A DNA stretch of 64,000 nucleotides from JAHWKI01 sp035513575 (GCA_035513575.1 DATKBW010000045.1:1-64000); one strand, 5' to 3'; shown: positions 37,335-46,837, counted from the first letter of the stretch. The notes: generated by a model not told the origin, from the letters alone. Made by a program: numbers and translations.

Positions 37335-39440
37335 CTACCGGATCGACTTCAGCAGGACCTCGACCGGCGGCTGGATCATCTCCCGCTTCACCACGGTGTG
37401 GGGCGCGGCCCGCGCGACCCAGACCGTCATCGGCTGATCCCCGGTGATCTCCAGCCTGTACGTTTCGAAGGTGCCCGCCGGCACCTCGACCGTCTCGGTT
37501 CCCACCAGCCTCACGGTGGCCGACTGGAGCTGGCCGGTGCCCCCGAGGACCTGGAGCGTGAACTCACCCGCGTCCTCGTAGCCATGCACCGCCATCGCCA
37601 CATCCACCATGCCGTCCAGCACGGCCCCCGGCGGGAGCGCCACGTCGATGTCCCGGGGCTGCCCCGTCTGCATGTCGAGCCCCCGGCCCGTGGCGCGCCC
37701 GTTCTCGACCGCCAGCGACAGCTCGCCCATGGGACCCAGGTTCACGGTCATGGACCGGGGGGTGAAGGTGCGGGGCTCGAACACCGTGGTCTGGCGGATC
37801 GTGCCGCCGGGCGCCGCCTGCTCCGTCGCCGCCACGAAGCTCGCGCCGTCCCTGGACCACTGCGTCGTCACCGACCCCACCTCGTTGCCCTGGAACAGGA
37901 TCCCGTAAACCATGGTGCGGGGCTCCAGCCGGCTCGCATCGAAGCGCACGTCGGAAGTCGCCGTCAGCCGCGCCTCGTCCACCGGGCGGCCCTCGGTGTC
38001 GACCACCCGGACCCGGTCCGCGAACGGCCGGACCCGGTCCAGGACCTCGGTGGCGTCCCCCACCACCACGATGAGCATCCGGTCCGGATGCACGTGCCGC
38101 GTGGCCGCCGCGGCGATCTCCGCCGCACCGACGGCCGCGACGCGGCCGCGGTATTCCTCCAGGTAGGAATCGTCCCGACCCAGCAGCCGGTTGCTCGCGA
38201 CCTGCCCCGCGACTTCCTGCGGCGTCTCGATGTGGAGGGGGAAGGAGCCGGTGAGGTAGCTCTTCGCCTGGGCGAGGTTGTCCTCCGGGATGTCGCCCGC
38301 CCGCAGCTTCCGGGCGAGGTCGATCATGATGGCCAGCGCGCTGTCCGCCACGGCGTTGCGGTACTCGCCCTGCATGACGAACGTGCCGGGACCCACGCGC
38401 TCGCTCATGAGGCTGTACGCGCCATAGGTGTACCCCCGCTCCTCGCGCAGCTCCGACATCATCCACGCGGTGAACGCCGCGGAGGGGGAGCCGAGCACCT
38501 GGTTCGCCACGTCCAGGGTGACCCAGTCGGCGCCGGTGGCGCTCGGGAACAGGTGACCCATGCGGATCACCGCCTGCACGGACCCCGGCTTGTGCACGAA
38601 GATCAGCTCCCGGCCGGCCCGTGCCGGTGGCTCCGGACGCGCCGCCTGGGAGGCCGGCGAGCCCTGCCAGCCGGCGAACGCCAGCTCCAGCTTGCGGGCC
38701 ATCGCCGCGGGATCCACATCCCCCGCCACCACGAACAGCGCCTCGCCCGGCCGGTAGCCCACCGCGTGGAACCGCGCCAGGTCATCCACCTCCAGCACGC
38801 CGATGGTCGCGGCGGTCTCCACCTGACCGTAGGGATGGCGGCCGTACACATCCTTCGTGAACGTCTCGGCCGCCAGGCTCCCCGGCTGCGACCGGCTCAG
38901 CCGCAGCTGCGACACCCTGCGCGTCTTCTCCGTCTCCAGCTCATCCGCCGGGAACGTCGGCCTGAGCACGATGTCGCTCATCAGCTCGAGCCCCCGGTCC
39001 AGGAAATCCGTGATCACGGTGAGGGAGACCGCGCTCCACTCGCTGGACGCGCTCGCGCCGAGACGGGCCCCGATGAAGTCGGCGGCTTCGGCGATCTCGC
39101 TGCTCGTCAGCTCCGCCGTCCCCTTGTCCAGGAGCGCGGCGGTCACGCTGGCGATGCCGGCCCGGCCCGGGGGGTCCGCCGCGCTCCCGGCACCCGGGAG
39201 CAGGAGCTGGATGCTGACCACCGGCTGCTCGTGGTTCTCCACCACCACCAGCCGGGCGCCGTTGCGCAGGGTCCGCTCGGTGTAGTCCGGGAACTGCACG
39301 TCGCTCACCGGGAGCGGCGCCGGCGGGCTCGCCGGGATGGCCTCCGGCGCCGGGTCCCCGGCGGACGGCCCGGCCCCGCCGCAGGCCACCAGGACGAGCA
39401 CGAGCCCCGCGAGCGGGGCGACGATCCGTCTATTCCTCAT
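37335..39440 (-). CDS. M16 family lipoprotein, non-catalytic subunit, with beta-rich C-terminal domain
   Basis: This 701-aa lipoprotein has lipobox LVAC (Cys20) and two M16 halves (about 50-475). At the metal-site position it reads GIASVTAALLDKGT, so HxxEH is missing. The second half keeps GYTYGAYS (RGxxY-type substrate-binding RGYTYG). Residues about 480-701 form an extra beta-rich domain similar in pattern to DUF3108-like domains (VEVPAGTFETYRLEI). It lies 12 nt after an active M16 gene in one operon and probably forms a heterodimer with it, as in mitochondrial processing peptidase and related bacterial pairs. Confidence 0.88.
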   Translation of the reverse strand: MRNRRIVAPLAGLVLVLVACGGAGPSAGDPAPEAIPASPPAPLPVSDVQFPDYTERTLRNGARLVVVENHEQPVVSIQLLLPGAGSAADPPGRAGIASVTAALLDKGTAELTSSEIAEAADFIGARLGASASSEWSAVSLTVITDFLDRGLELMSDIVLRPTFPADELETEKTRRVSQLRLSRSQPGSLAAETFTKDVYGRHPYGQVETAATIGVLEVDDLARFHAVGYRPGEALFVVAGDVDPAAMARKLELAFAGWQGSPASQAARPEPPARAGRELIFVHKPGSVQAVIRMGHLFPSATGADWVTLDVANQVLGSPSAAFTAWMMSELREERGYTYGAYSLMSERVGPGTFVMQGEYRNAVADSALAIMIDLARKLRAGDIPEDNLAQAKSYLTGSFPLHIETPQEVAGQVASNRLLGRDDSYLEEYRGRVAAVGAAEIAAAATRHVHPDRMLIVVVGDATEVLDRVRPFADRVRVVDTEGRPVDEARLTATSDVRFDASRLEPRTMVYGILFQGNEVGSVTTQWSRDGASFVAATEQAAPGGTIRQTTVFEPRTFTPRSMTVNLGPMGELSLAVENGRATGRGLDMQTGQPRDIDVALPPGAVLDGMVDVAMAVHGYEDAGEFTLQVLGGTGQLQSATVRLVGTETVEVPAGTFETYRLEITGDQPMTVWVARAAPHTVVKREMIQPPVEVLLKSIR

Positions 39441-39452
39441 GGTCTTCGCTCC

Positions 39453-40802
39453 TCAGGTCGAGCTCGAGGCCGGCCTCACGACCAGCGTGGTCCGGTTGCC
39501 GGGCGTGATGTACTGGCGGGCCACTCGCAGGATGTCGGCGGTGGTCACGCGCATGAAGGCGTCGAGGTCTTCGTTGATGGCGCCGATTTCCCCGTGCATG
39601 ACCCGGTAGTGATGGAGCTGGCTCGCCTTCGCCGCGACCGTCTGACGCCCCATGATCATCCCCGCCCGCGTCTGGTTCTTGACCTTCTGCAGCTCCCGCT
39701 CGGTGACGCCGTCGCGAAGGAGCCGGTCCAGCTCTTCCCGAACGAGCGTCCGCAGCCGGGACACATCGACGCCCTGGTTCGGGAGCGCGAAGATCTGGAG
39801 CGTCCCCGGGCCGAGGCCGCTGGATGCCCCGCCACCCACCTGCAGCGCCACCTTCTCCTCCTTCACCAGCCGCTGGTACAGCCGGCTCGACTCGCCGCCC
39901 ATGAGGATGCTCCCCAGCAGCGACAGGGCGCGCGCGTCGGGATGGACGTGCTCGGGGATCGCGTACGCCTCGGTGATCAGCGGCAGCGTGGCCAGTTCAT
40001 CGGTCAGGGTGACGTCCCGCGGGCCGTCCGCACGCGGCACGTTCGTCACCGGCGGCAGCGGCGCCACGTCCGGGCCCCGCCGCATGTGGCCGAAGTACTC
40101 CTCCGCCAGCGCCCGCACCTGGGCCACGGTCACGTCGCCGGCCACCACGACGGCGGCGTTGTTGGGGACGTAGAAGCGCTCGTAGAACTCCCGCGCGTCA
40201 TCGCCGGTGGCGGCATCCAGGTCCTCCATGGAGCCGATCACGGAGTGCTCGTACGGCCCGTAGTCGATGGCTAGCGTGTCCATGACCTCCCACAGGGCCT
40301 TGCCGTAGGGCTGGTTGTCCACCCGCAGGCGACGCTCCTCCTTCACCACCTCCCGCTCCCGCCGGAAGTTCTCCTCGTTCACGACCAGGTTGGTCATCCG
40401 GTCCGCCTCCAGCCACAGGGCGACGTTGAGCTGGTTCGACGGGACCGTCTCGAAGTAGGCCGTGCGGTCCTTGTTCGTCGTGCCGTTGAGGCTCCCGCCG
40501 GCACCCGTGATCAACGCGTCGAACCGCCCCCTCTCGAGGTTGGTCGTCTCGATGAACATCATATGCTCGAACAGGTGCGCGAATCCGCTCCGGCCAGGTG
40601 GCTCATGGGCGGAGCCGACGTCGTACCAGACCTCGACGTGGGCCACCGGGACCGAGTGGTCCTCGTGCACGATGAACTGGAGGCCGTTGTCGAGGGTGAA
40701 GCTCTCGTAGCGAATGGGCTCGGCGGTCTGGGCCCGGGCCGGCCCCGCCAGGGCCGCCGCGGCGACCCCGGCCAGCGCGGCCATCCTGACGTGACGTTGC
40801 AT
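39453..40802 (-). CDS. M16 family zinc metallopeptidase, catalytic subunit
   Basis: This 449-aa secreted peptidase has a signal peptide (about 1-24, ending PARAQ). The inverted zinc motif is intact: GFAHLFEHMMF (HxxEH), with the third ligand Glu in REREVVKEERR about 75 residues later. Two homologous halves follow, the second with GESSRLYQRLV. The downstream M16 lipoprotein lacks the zinc site but keeps the RGYTYG loop, so the pair divides catalysis and binding. A good promoter lies upstream. The substrate is presumably periplasmic peptides. Confidence 0.93.
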   Translation of the reverse strand: MQRHVRMAALAGVAAAALAGPARAQTAEPIRYESFTLDNGLQFIVHEDHSVPVAHVEVWYDVGSAHEPPGRSGFAHLFEHMMFIETTNLERGRFDALITGAGGSLNGTTNKDRTAYFETVPSNQLNVALWLEADRMTNLVVNEENFRREREVVKEERRLRVDNQPYGKALWEVMDTLAIDYGPYEHSVIGSMEDLDAATGDDAREFYERFYVPNNAAVVVAGDVTVAQVRALAEEYFGHMRRGPDVAPLPPVTNVPRADGPRDVTLTDELATLPLITEAYAIPEHVHPDARALSLLGSILMGGESSRLYQRLVKEEKVALQVGGGASSGLGPGTLQIFALPNQGVDVSRLRTLVREELDRLLRDGVTERELQKVKNQTRAGMIMGRQTVAAKASQLHHYRVMHGEIGAINEDLDAFMRVTTADILRVARQYITPGNRTTLVVRPASSST

Positions 40803-40840
40803 GCGGTTCTCCGAGATACGGGCTTTCGGGCAGGTGCGGT

Positions 40841-40869
40841 AGAGTACGGTCCGCGGCCGCGCAATTCAA
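40841..40869 (-). promoter_or_regulatory. promoter of the M16 peptidase pair
   Basis: On the minus strand TTGAAT (40869-40864), a 17-nt spacer and TACTCT (40846-40841) lie 38 nt before the ATG at 40802. Confidence 0.6.
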
Positions 40870-40952
40870 CCGACCGGAAACCACGTCGACCGTCTGGGAG
40901 ACCGCGGTGACCACGGGGACGAATCGCGCGACCGCGGCCGCGGCCGGCCGCC

Positions 40953-43844
40953 TCAGGCGGTGCGCGTCCCCGCCAGGAGCGGACGCAGGTAGGCGCCCGT
41001 ATGCGACGACGCCTCCGCCGCCACATCCGCCGGCCGCCCCGCGGCGACGACCGTCCCGCCGCCGGCGCCGGCCTCGGGGCCCATGTCGATCACCCAGTCC
41101 GCCGCGCGGATGACGTCCAGGTTGTGCTCGATCACCAGGACGGTGTGCCCCGCGTCCACGAGCTTCTGGAGCACGGCGAGGAGCTTGTGGACCTCGGGAC
41201 CGGACAGGCCGGTGGTCGGCTCGTCCATGATGTACAGCCGCTTCCCCCGTTTCTTCCCCGCCCCCGCCAGCTCCCGCGCGATCTTCATCCGCTGCGCCTC
41301 GCCCCCGGACAGCGTGGGCGCCGCCTGACCGAGCCGGAGATAGCCGAGCCCCACCTGCTGGAGCTGCCACAGCATCTTCCCCAGCCGGTCCTCGCGGATG
41401 AAGAACCTGATGGCCTCGTCGATGGTGAGGTCGAGGACGTCCCGGATGGACAGCCCCTTCACCTTCACCTCCAGCGTCTCCGGCGCGTACCGGGCCCCGC
41501 CGCAGCGGTCGCAGGGCACGTAGACGTCCGCCATGAACACCATCTCGACCTGCACGACGCCATCCCCCTTGCACGCCTCGCAGCGCCCGCCCTTCGTGTT
41601 GAAGCTGAACCGACCCGGCCGGTACTTCCGCTCCCGGGCGAGGGGCTGCTCCGCGAAGATCCGCCGCACCTCGTCGAACGCCTTGGTGTACGTGGCCGGG
41701 TTCGAGCGCGGCGTGCGGCCGATGGGCGACTGGTCCACGAGCACCACCGCGTCCAGGTAGCCCGCGCCCTCCAGCGACGCGTACCTGCCCACCGCCTCCC
41801 CCAGGTGCTCCTTCGCCGAGTGGCTCCCCTCCAGCTCCCGCTCGAGCGCCCGGTACAGGATGTCGTGCACCAGCGTCGACTTCCCGCTCCCGCTCACCCC
41901 CGTCACCACCGTCAGGGTGTGCAGCGGGATGGAGACATCCACGCCGTCCAGGTTGTGCAGCCGCGCCCCCCGCACCTCCAGTCGCGCCCCGTCCACCGCC
42001 CGCTCCCGCGAGCGCGGCGCCTCGAGCCGCCCGGAGAGGTAGAGGCCCGTCGGCGTCGGCCCGGAAGTCGAAGTCGAAGTCGATCCGCCCTCCAGCTCCT
42101 GGACGCTCCCCTGGAACACCACCTCCCCGCCCTTCTCCCCCGACCCGGGCCCGAGCTCGACGACGTGGTCCGCGCGCCGGATCAGCTCCGGGTCGTGCTC
42201 GACGACCAGGACGGTGTTGCCGGCGTCCCGGAGCTTCTCGAGGAGGGTGATGAGGCGCTGGTTGTCCCGGGGGTGGAGCCCGATGGTGGGTTCGTCGAGG
42301 ACGTAGAGCGTGTCCACGAGGGAGGACCCGAGGGAGTTCGCCAGCGAGATCCGCTGCGCCTCGCCGCCGCTGAGGGTCCGGACCTGCCGGTCCAGCGACA
42401 GGTACCCGAGCCCCACATCGTCCAGGAACGACAGCCGGGCCTCGATCTCCCGCAGGATCGGCCCCGCCAGCGCCGCCTCGGACTCCCGGAGCCCGTGTCC
42501 GTCGCCGGCCGCGGTCAGGCCGGTGAACCAGGCGCGGGCCTGGCCGATGGTCATGCCCGAGACCTCGCCGATGTGCCGCCCGCCGACCCGGACCCACAGC
42601 GCCTCCGGTCGGAGCCGCGCGCCGCCGCACTCCCCGCAGGTGCGCGCGAGCTGGTACTTGCGCAGGAACACGCGGATGTAGGCCTTGTAGCGCTTCCGCT
42701 CGCGGGAGCGGAGGAAGGGGACGACGCCCTGGAAGCTCCGTTCCCGCGCCTTCCGGCGGACGCCCCGGATGACGTGGCGGCGGAATCGCTCGGGCAGGTC
42801 CAGCCAGCGGGTGTCCAGGTCCACGCCGCGCTGTTTCGCGAACTCGAACAGCCGCGTCCGGTACTTCCGCCGATAGCGCTTCACCTCCCACGGGTCGATG
42901 GCGCCCTCCCGCAGCGTGCGGGTGGGGACGGGCACGATCAGCGACTCGTCGTATTCCAGCACCGCGCCGAACCCGGTGCACGTCTGGCACGAGCCGTAGG
43001 GGTTGTTGAAGCTGAACAGCCGCGGCGTCGGGTCCAGGAAGGGGATGTCCGGGTGCCGCTCGCAGCGGAACCGTTCCGAGAAGCCGAGGTGGCGGGGCCC
43101 GGCGTCGTCGTGGACGACCACCACCGCTTCCCCCTCCCCCTCGCCGAAGGACGTGCCCATGGAGTCCGCCAGCCGCTCGCGGACGCCGGGCTCCACCTTG
43201 AGGCGGTCCACCACCACCAGGACCCGCGGCTCCTTCGCCAGGTCGTGGCCGAGCCGTTCGGGATCCTCCGCGCCCGGCTCGTCCAGCGTCACGGTGTCCC
43301 CGCCGGCCAGCACGCGGACGAACCCCATCTCCCGCAGGTTCTCCACCACGATCCGGTGCCCCGCCCGGGCGCTGAGGGGGAGCGGGAAGGCGACGATGAT
43401 CCGGGTCCCCTCGGGCAGCGCCAGCACCGCGTCCGTCGCGCTCTGCACCGTGTCCGGCCGGACCTCCCCGCCGCACTCGGGGCAGTGCGTCCGGCCGGCG
43501 CGGGCCCAGAGCAGGCGGAGGTAGTCGTGCACCTCGGTGGCCGTGCCGACGGTGGAGCGGCTGGTCTTCGTGGGGTTCTTCTGCTCGATGGCCACCGCCG
43601 GCGCGATCCCCTCGACGGAATCGACCGCCGGCTTCTCCATCCGCTCCAGGAACTGCTTCGCGTACGTGGACAGGGACTCCACGTACCGCCGCTGCCCCTC
43701 GGCGTAGATGGTGTCGAACGCCAGCGAGCTCTTCCCCGACCCGCTCGGTCCCGTCACCACGACGAGCTTCCGGTGCGGGATCTCGAGGTCGAACCCCTTC
43801 AGGTTGTGCTGCCGCGCGTTGCGGATGGTGATGCGGTCTTTCAC
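40953..43844 (-). CDS. uvrA: UvrABC excinuclease subunit A
   Basis: This is the damage-recognition ATPase of nucleotide excision repair, 963 aa. Two ABC modules are present: Walker A GPSGSGKSS (about 32) and GVSGSGKST (about 645), signatures LSGGEAQRI and LSGGEAQRM, and Walker B YVLDEPTIGLHP and YIMDEPTTGL. Zinc modules are seen: CxxC-type CPECG, CGECG and CEAC/CDRCGG. The first module reads RCERH before SCQTCTGFG, so one Cys is His. An STSTSTS linker is encoded by a short tandem repeat. GTG 43844 is the start. Some residues differ from textbook UvrA (IEQKNPTKTSRSTVGT), so a paralogue is possible. Confidence 0.93.
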   Translation of the reverse strand: MKDRITIRNARQHNLKGFDLEIPHRKLVVVTGPSGSGKSSLAFDTIYAEGQRRYVESLSTYAKQFLERMEKPAVDSVEGIAPAVAIEQKNPTKTSRSTVGTATEVHDYLRLLWARAGRTHCPECGGEVRPDTVQSATDAVLALPEGTRIIVAFPLPLSARAGHRIVVENLREMGFVRVLAGGDTVTLDEPGAEDPERLGHDLAKEPRVLVVVDRLKVEPGVRERLADSMGTSFGEGEGEAVVVVHDDAGPRHLGFSERFRCERHPDIPFLDPTPRLFSFNNPYGSCQTCTGFGAVLEYDESLIVPVPTRTLREGAIDPWEVKRYRRKYRTRLFEFAKQRGVDLDTRWLDLPERFRRHVIRGVRRKARERSFQGVVPFLRSRERKRYKAYIRVFLRKYQLARTCGECGGARLRPEALWVRVGGRHIGEVSGMTIGQARAWFTGLTAAGDGHGLRESEAALAGPILREIEARLSFLDDVGLGYLSLDRQVRTLSGGEAQRISLANSLGSSLVDTLYVLDEPTIGLHPRDNQRLITLLEKLRDAGNTVLVVEHDPELIRRADHVVELGPGSGEKGGEVVFQGSVQELEGGSTSTSTSGPTPTGLYLSGRLEAPRSRERAVDGARLEVRGARLHNLDGVDVSIPLHTLTVVTGVSGSGKSTLVHDILYRALERELEGSHSAKEHLGEAVGRYASLEGAGYLDAVVLVDQSPIGRTPRSNPATYTKAFDEVRRIFAEQPLARERKYRPGRFSFNTKGGRCEACKGDGVVQVEMVFMADVYVPCDRCGGARYAPETLEVKVKGLSIRDVLDLTIDEAIRFFIREDRLGKMLWQLQQVGLGYLRLGQAAPTLSGGEAQRMKIARELAGAGKKRGKRLYIMDEPTTGLSGPEVHKLLAVLQKLVDAGHTVLVIEHNLDVIRAADWVIDMGPEAGAGGGTVVAAGRPADVAAEASSHTGAYLRPLLAGTRTA

Positions 43845-43893
43845 TGCGGTCGAACTCGGGTTCGCGTGCCGCCGGAGCGTCTCGGTCCGGGCC

Positions 43894-43911
43894 CCCCGGC
43901 TGGAGCCGGGG
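43894..43911 (-). terminator. short GC palindrome between the TonB-C-like gene and uvrA
   Basis: CCCCGGCT and AGCCGGGG are separated by two bases, giving a 7-8 bp stem. It lies about 60 nt after the stop of the upstream minus-strand gene and 50 nt before uvrA. There is no U-tract. Confidence 0.35.
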
Positions 43912-43971
43912 CAAGGCTGGTGCTACCCCGATGGGCGCGTCGTGTGCGTTCTTCAGCCCGGGGTCATTCCC

Positions 43972-44733
43972 TCACCCTGGTGGGCGGCGCGCCCGGGGGT
44001 TGCGGCACGGATCGCCCGGGGGCAGCTGCCAGCGCACCGTGTCGCCGGGGGGACAGGCGACCTCGACCGTGAACGTCATCTGGACCCAGACCGGTACCGG
44101 GACGCGGTCGATCCGGGCGGGGTGAAAGACCGCGCGTTTGCCGGCCCCGAGGATGCCGGCGTCCAGGATCGGGTCTCCCGTCGCCCGGAACACCTGGCCC
44201 TCGTCCACCCGGCCGGCGGTGTCCACGTGCAGGAGCACCTCCGCGGAGACCTCACGCCCGTGCAGGTGGTACAGGTCCTCCAGGGCCCGCTGCGCCTCGC
44301 GGGCGTCGGCGACGAGGGGGCGGCAGGCCTGCGACGGGCCCACCGCCAGGCGCGTCACCCGTCCGCCCGCCCGCTCGATCAGCAGGCGTCCACCCCGCCC
44401 CTCCCCGGGCGCGCCCCGGATCAGCGGCTCGAGGGCCGCCTGCAGCGCCGCGGCCTCGGGCTCGGGCAGCGACGCTTCGATGCGGCGGTAGCGGCCCCGC
44501 TGGCCGGCCGAGTCCACGGAGACGGAGAGCAGAAGGGCGCCATCGGCCGTTCCCGCCCCTTCTGCGGCGGCAACGGCGGCAGCGGAGTCGATGATGGCCG
44601 CCGGGCGAAAGTCGCCCCCCGAGAGGGCACACTGCTGTCCCCGAGGCAACTCCCAGGGCGTGATCTCCAGCAGGGACCGCTCGGCCGCCCCGGCGCAGCC
44701 GATCAGGATCCCGACGAGAAGGATGCGACGGAT
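43972..44733 (-). CDS. lipoprotein with TonB-C-like domain
   Basis: With standard start codons only TTG 44649 is possible (225 aa, no signal). Reading back to an ATC at 44733 gives a classic lipoprotein leader, RRILLVGILIGCAG, with lipobox LIGC, 12 nt after GGGAG; I annotate that longer form (253 aa). The last 70 residues (VLLHVDTAGRVDEGQVF and ILGAGKRAVFHPARIDRVPVPVWVQMTFTV) look like a TonB C-terminal or TonB-box-interacting domain of the energy-transducer family, here without a transmembrane anchor. The gene starts 16 nt after the arginase stop. Function is unknown. Confidence 0.65.
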   Translation of the reverse strand: MRRILLVGILIGCAGAAERSLLEITPWELPRGQQCALSGGDFRPAAIIDSAAAVAAAEGAGTADGALLLSVSVDSAGQRGRYRRIEASLPEPEAAALQAALEPLIRGAPGEGRGGRLLIERAGGRVTRLAVGPSQACRPLVADAREAQRALEDLYHLHGREVSAEVLLHVDTAGRVDEGQVFRATGDPILDAGILGAGKRAVFHPARIDRVPVPVWVQMTFTVEVACPPGDTVRWQLPPGDPCRNPRARRPPG

Positions 44734-44749
44734 GTCTCTGCTCCCGCGT

Positions 44750-45616
44750 TCAACCCGTTGCGGCCGCGCCTGCGGCCTCGGCGAGGATCCCGGTGATTAT
44801 AGCGGTGGCCGCCGCGGAGTCGCGACCCCGCTCGTCGTAGGCCGGGTCGAAGGCCGTCACGGCGGCGGCCAGCGGCCGCGCCTTCCCGGCCGCGCGCGCG
44901 ACCACCTCGATCACCTCGGCCACCGTGAGCCCGTCCGGCGCAGCGAACGCGTTCGCCCGGGCCACCGCCGGGTCGAGCACGTCCAGGTCCACGTGCAGGT
45001 ACAACCCCGGGAGCCCTTCGAAGCGACTCAGTGCGCCGTCCAGCCCGGCGCCCGCGGACCGCGCCTGGGCCGCCGTGATCCGTCCGATCTCCGACGACGC
45101 CAGCAGCGCCTCCTCCGGCGGGTCGAGGTCCCGCACGCCCACGAACGCGAAATGGCTGTCGTCCACCGGCGCAAAGCCGGCGAGCGAGCCCGTCAGCCCC
45201 GTCCAGCAGCGGCCCGTGAGCGTCGCGGTGGCCATCCCGTCCAGGAACCCGCTCCGCGTTGTCTCGGGCGTGTTCAGGTCCGCGTGGGCGTCGAACCAGA
45301 GCACGCCGGTGCGGTCCGACGCGAGCCCCGCCACGGTCCCGAGCGCGGACGAGCAGTTGCCGGCCAGGACCAGCGGGAACTCGCCGCTCGCCCGCGCCTC
45401 GCGGACCTCCCGCGCGATGGACCGGGCGAGGTCGAAGGCGACGGCGGTCTCTGTGGGCGGGTCCAGGTCGCTGTCGATCATCACGATCCGCGGCTCGTGC
45501 CCCGCGTCGGCGAGCGCATCCTCGAGGCCGTACTCGATCAGGTGGAGCGGGCCGCGCCCCATCCGCACGGCGCGGTGGCCGGAATCGTAAGGCACGACGA
45601 GGATCCTGACGTCCAT
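44750..45616 (-). CDS. arginase/agmatinase family ureohydrolase
   Basis: This 288-aa binuclear manganese hydrolase has metal motifs WFDAHADLNTP (DxHxD) and HVDLDVLDPAVA (DxD) and a Glu/Asp in AVTAFDPAYDERG. The first conserved His of GGDHS is replaced: AGNCSSALG. This is the variant seen in some arginase-like proteins, so the metal site may be altered and the substrate is not certain. ATG 45616 follows AAAGGACAG. It is divergent from the YheT-type gene. Confidence 0.85.
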   Translation of the reverse strand: MDVRILVVPYDSGHRAVRMGRGPLHLIEYGLEDALADAGHEPRIVMIDSDLDPPTETAVAFDLARSIAREVREARASGEFPLVLAGNCSSALGTVAGLASDRTGVLWFDAHADLNTPETTRSGFLDGMATATLTGRCWTGLTGSLAGFAPVDDSHFAFVGVRDLDPPEEALLASSEIGRITAAQARSAGAGLDGALSRFEGLPGLYLHVDLDVLDPAVARANAFAAPDGLTVAEVIEVVARAAGKARPLAAAVTAFDPAYDERGRDSAAATAIITGILAEAAGAAATG

Positions 45617-45746
45617 GAGCACTGTCCTTTCGCTACGGGGCCCTCGCGCGGCCGGGCCACCCTCTATCCATAGACCCGAACGCACCGGCCACGCCAGGGG
45701 CCGGGCCGGTCCCGCCGGATGCCTCAGCGCGCCGCGCGGGCCGGGG

Positions 45747-45775
45747 TTCACCCGGGCGCGGGGCGCGGCTATCTT
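45747..45775 (+). promoter_or_regulatory. promoter of the yheT-like gene, probably leaderless
   Basis: TTCACC (45747-45752), a 17-nt spacer and TATCTT (45770-45775) lie 9 nt before the ATG at 45785. Transcription would start at or within a few bases of the ATG, and there is no Shine-Dalgarno. Confidence 0.6.
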
Positions 45776-45784
45776 CGTCCGCCC

Positions 45785-46837
45785 ATGAGCACGCCGCGCC
45801 CGTCCGTCCCTTCCCCCGCCCCCGGGGCCGCCCCGCCCGCGGGGGCCGCCGTCATCCGGCCGTACCGCCCGGCGCGCGGTCTGGGCAACGGCCACGTCCA
45901 GACCATCCTGGGCAAGTTCCTCCGCCCCCGCACCCCGCTCCCGGTCCGTCGCGAGCGGATCGAGACCCCCGATGGCGACTTCCTGGACCTCGACTTCGTC
46001 CGCGGCGCCCGGGCGGATGCGCCGCCCGTGCTGGTGCTCCACGGGCTCGAGGGCGCGGCCAGCCGGAGCTACATCCACAACACTTTCCGTGCGCTGCTGG
46101 AGGCCGGGCTCGCCCCGGTCGGGCTCAACTTCCGCGGGTGCAGCGGCGAGCCGAACCGGACGGTGCGGGCCTACCACTCGGGCGAGACCGGGGACGTCGG
46201 GATGGTCGTGGACCTGCTCGCCGAACGGGGCGGCCGTCCCGCGGGGCTGGTCGGGTACTCCCTCGGCGGGAACGTCACCCTGAAGCTGGTCGGCGAGCTC
46301 GGGGTCCGCGCCCGCGAGCGCGTGGGCGCGGCGGCGGCCATCAGCGTCCCGTTCGACCTGGCGGCGGGAGCGGACCGGATCGGCACGGGGCTCATGGGGC
46401 GGATCTACACGCGCTACTTCATGCGCAGCCTGCTCCGGAAGGTCGAGCTCAAGGCCGACCTGCTGCGCGACGCCTGCGACCTGGCTGACGTCCGGCGCGC
46501 GCGCACGCTCCGGCAGTTCGACGAGGCCGCCACCGCCCCGCTCCACGGCTTCGAGAGCGCCCGCGACTACTACGAGCGGTCCAGCTCAGCCGCGTTCATC
46601 GCGCACATCCGCGTGCCCACCCTCATCCTCCACTCCGAGGACGACCCGTTCCTCCCATCCGACCGGATCCCCGCCGCGGCCATGGCCGCGAACCCGTGGG
46701 TCACGCCGGTGATCACGCGGCGCGGCGGTCACGTGGGGTTCATCGAGGGCGGCCTGCGCCGGCCTCGCTTCTGGGCGGAGGAGACGCTGGCGTCGTGGCT
46801 CGCCGCGACCCTTGACCCGGCGCCGGCTCGTCGTTAG
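45785..46837 (+). CDS. YheT family alpha/beta hydrolase
   Basis: This 350-aa cytoplasmic hydrolase of the YheT/ABHD1-3 group has NGHVQTILGKFLRP (typical family start), VLVLHGLEGAASRSY, LNFRGCSGEPNR, the nucleophile elbow VGYSLGGNVTLK, a catalytic Asp in HSEDDPFLP and His in RRGGHVGFIEGG. ATG 45785 is chosen because it begins the conserved region and lies just after a TATCTT -10 box. The stop region contains the his operon promoter, so the his genes are not simply an extension of this transcript. Confidence 0.92.
   Translation: MSTPRPSVPSPAPGAAPPAGAAVIRPYRPARGLGNGHVQTILGKFLRPRTPLPVRRERIETPDGDFLDLDFVRGARADAPPVLVLHGLEGAASRSYIHNTFRALLEAGLAPVGLNFRGCSGEPNRTVRAYHSGETGDVGMVVDLLAERGGRPAGLVGYSLGGNVTLKLVGELGVRARERVGAAAAISVPFDLAAGADRIGTGLMGRIYTRYFMRSLLRKVELKADLLRDACDLADVRRARTLRQFDEAATAPLHGFESARDYYERSSSAAFIAHIRVPTLILHSEDDPFLPSDRIPAAAMAANPWVTPVITRRGGHVGFIEGGLRRPRFWAEETLASWLAATLDPAPARR

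Noticed and set aside
36411..40274. 1287-codon plus-strand frame opposite the glycosyltransferase and M16 genes
   Set aside because: Same reason; the minus-strand genes carry intact catalytic motifs.
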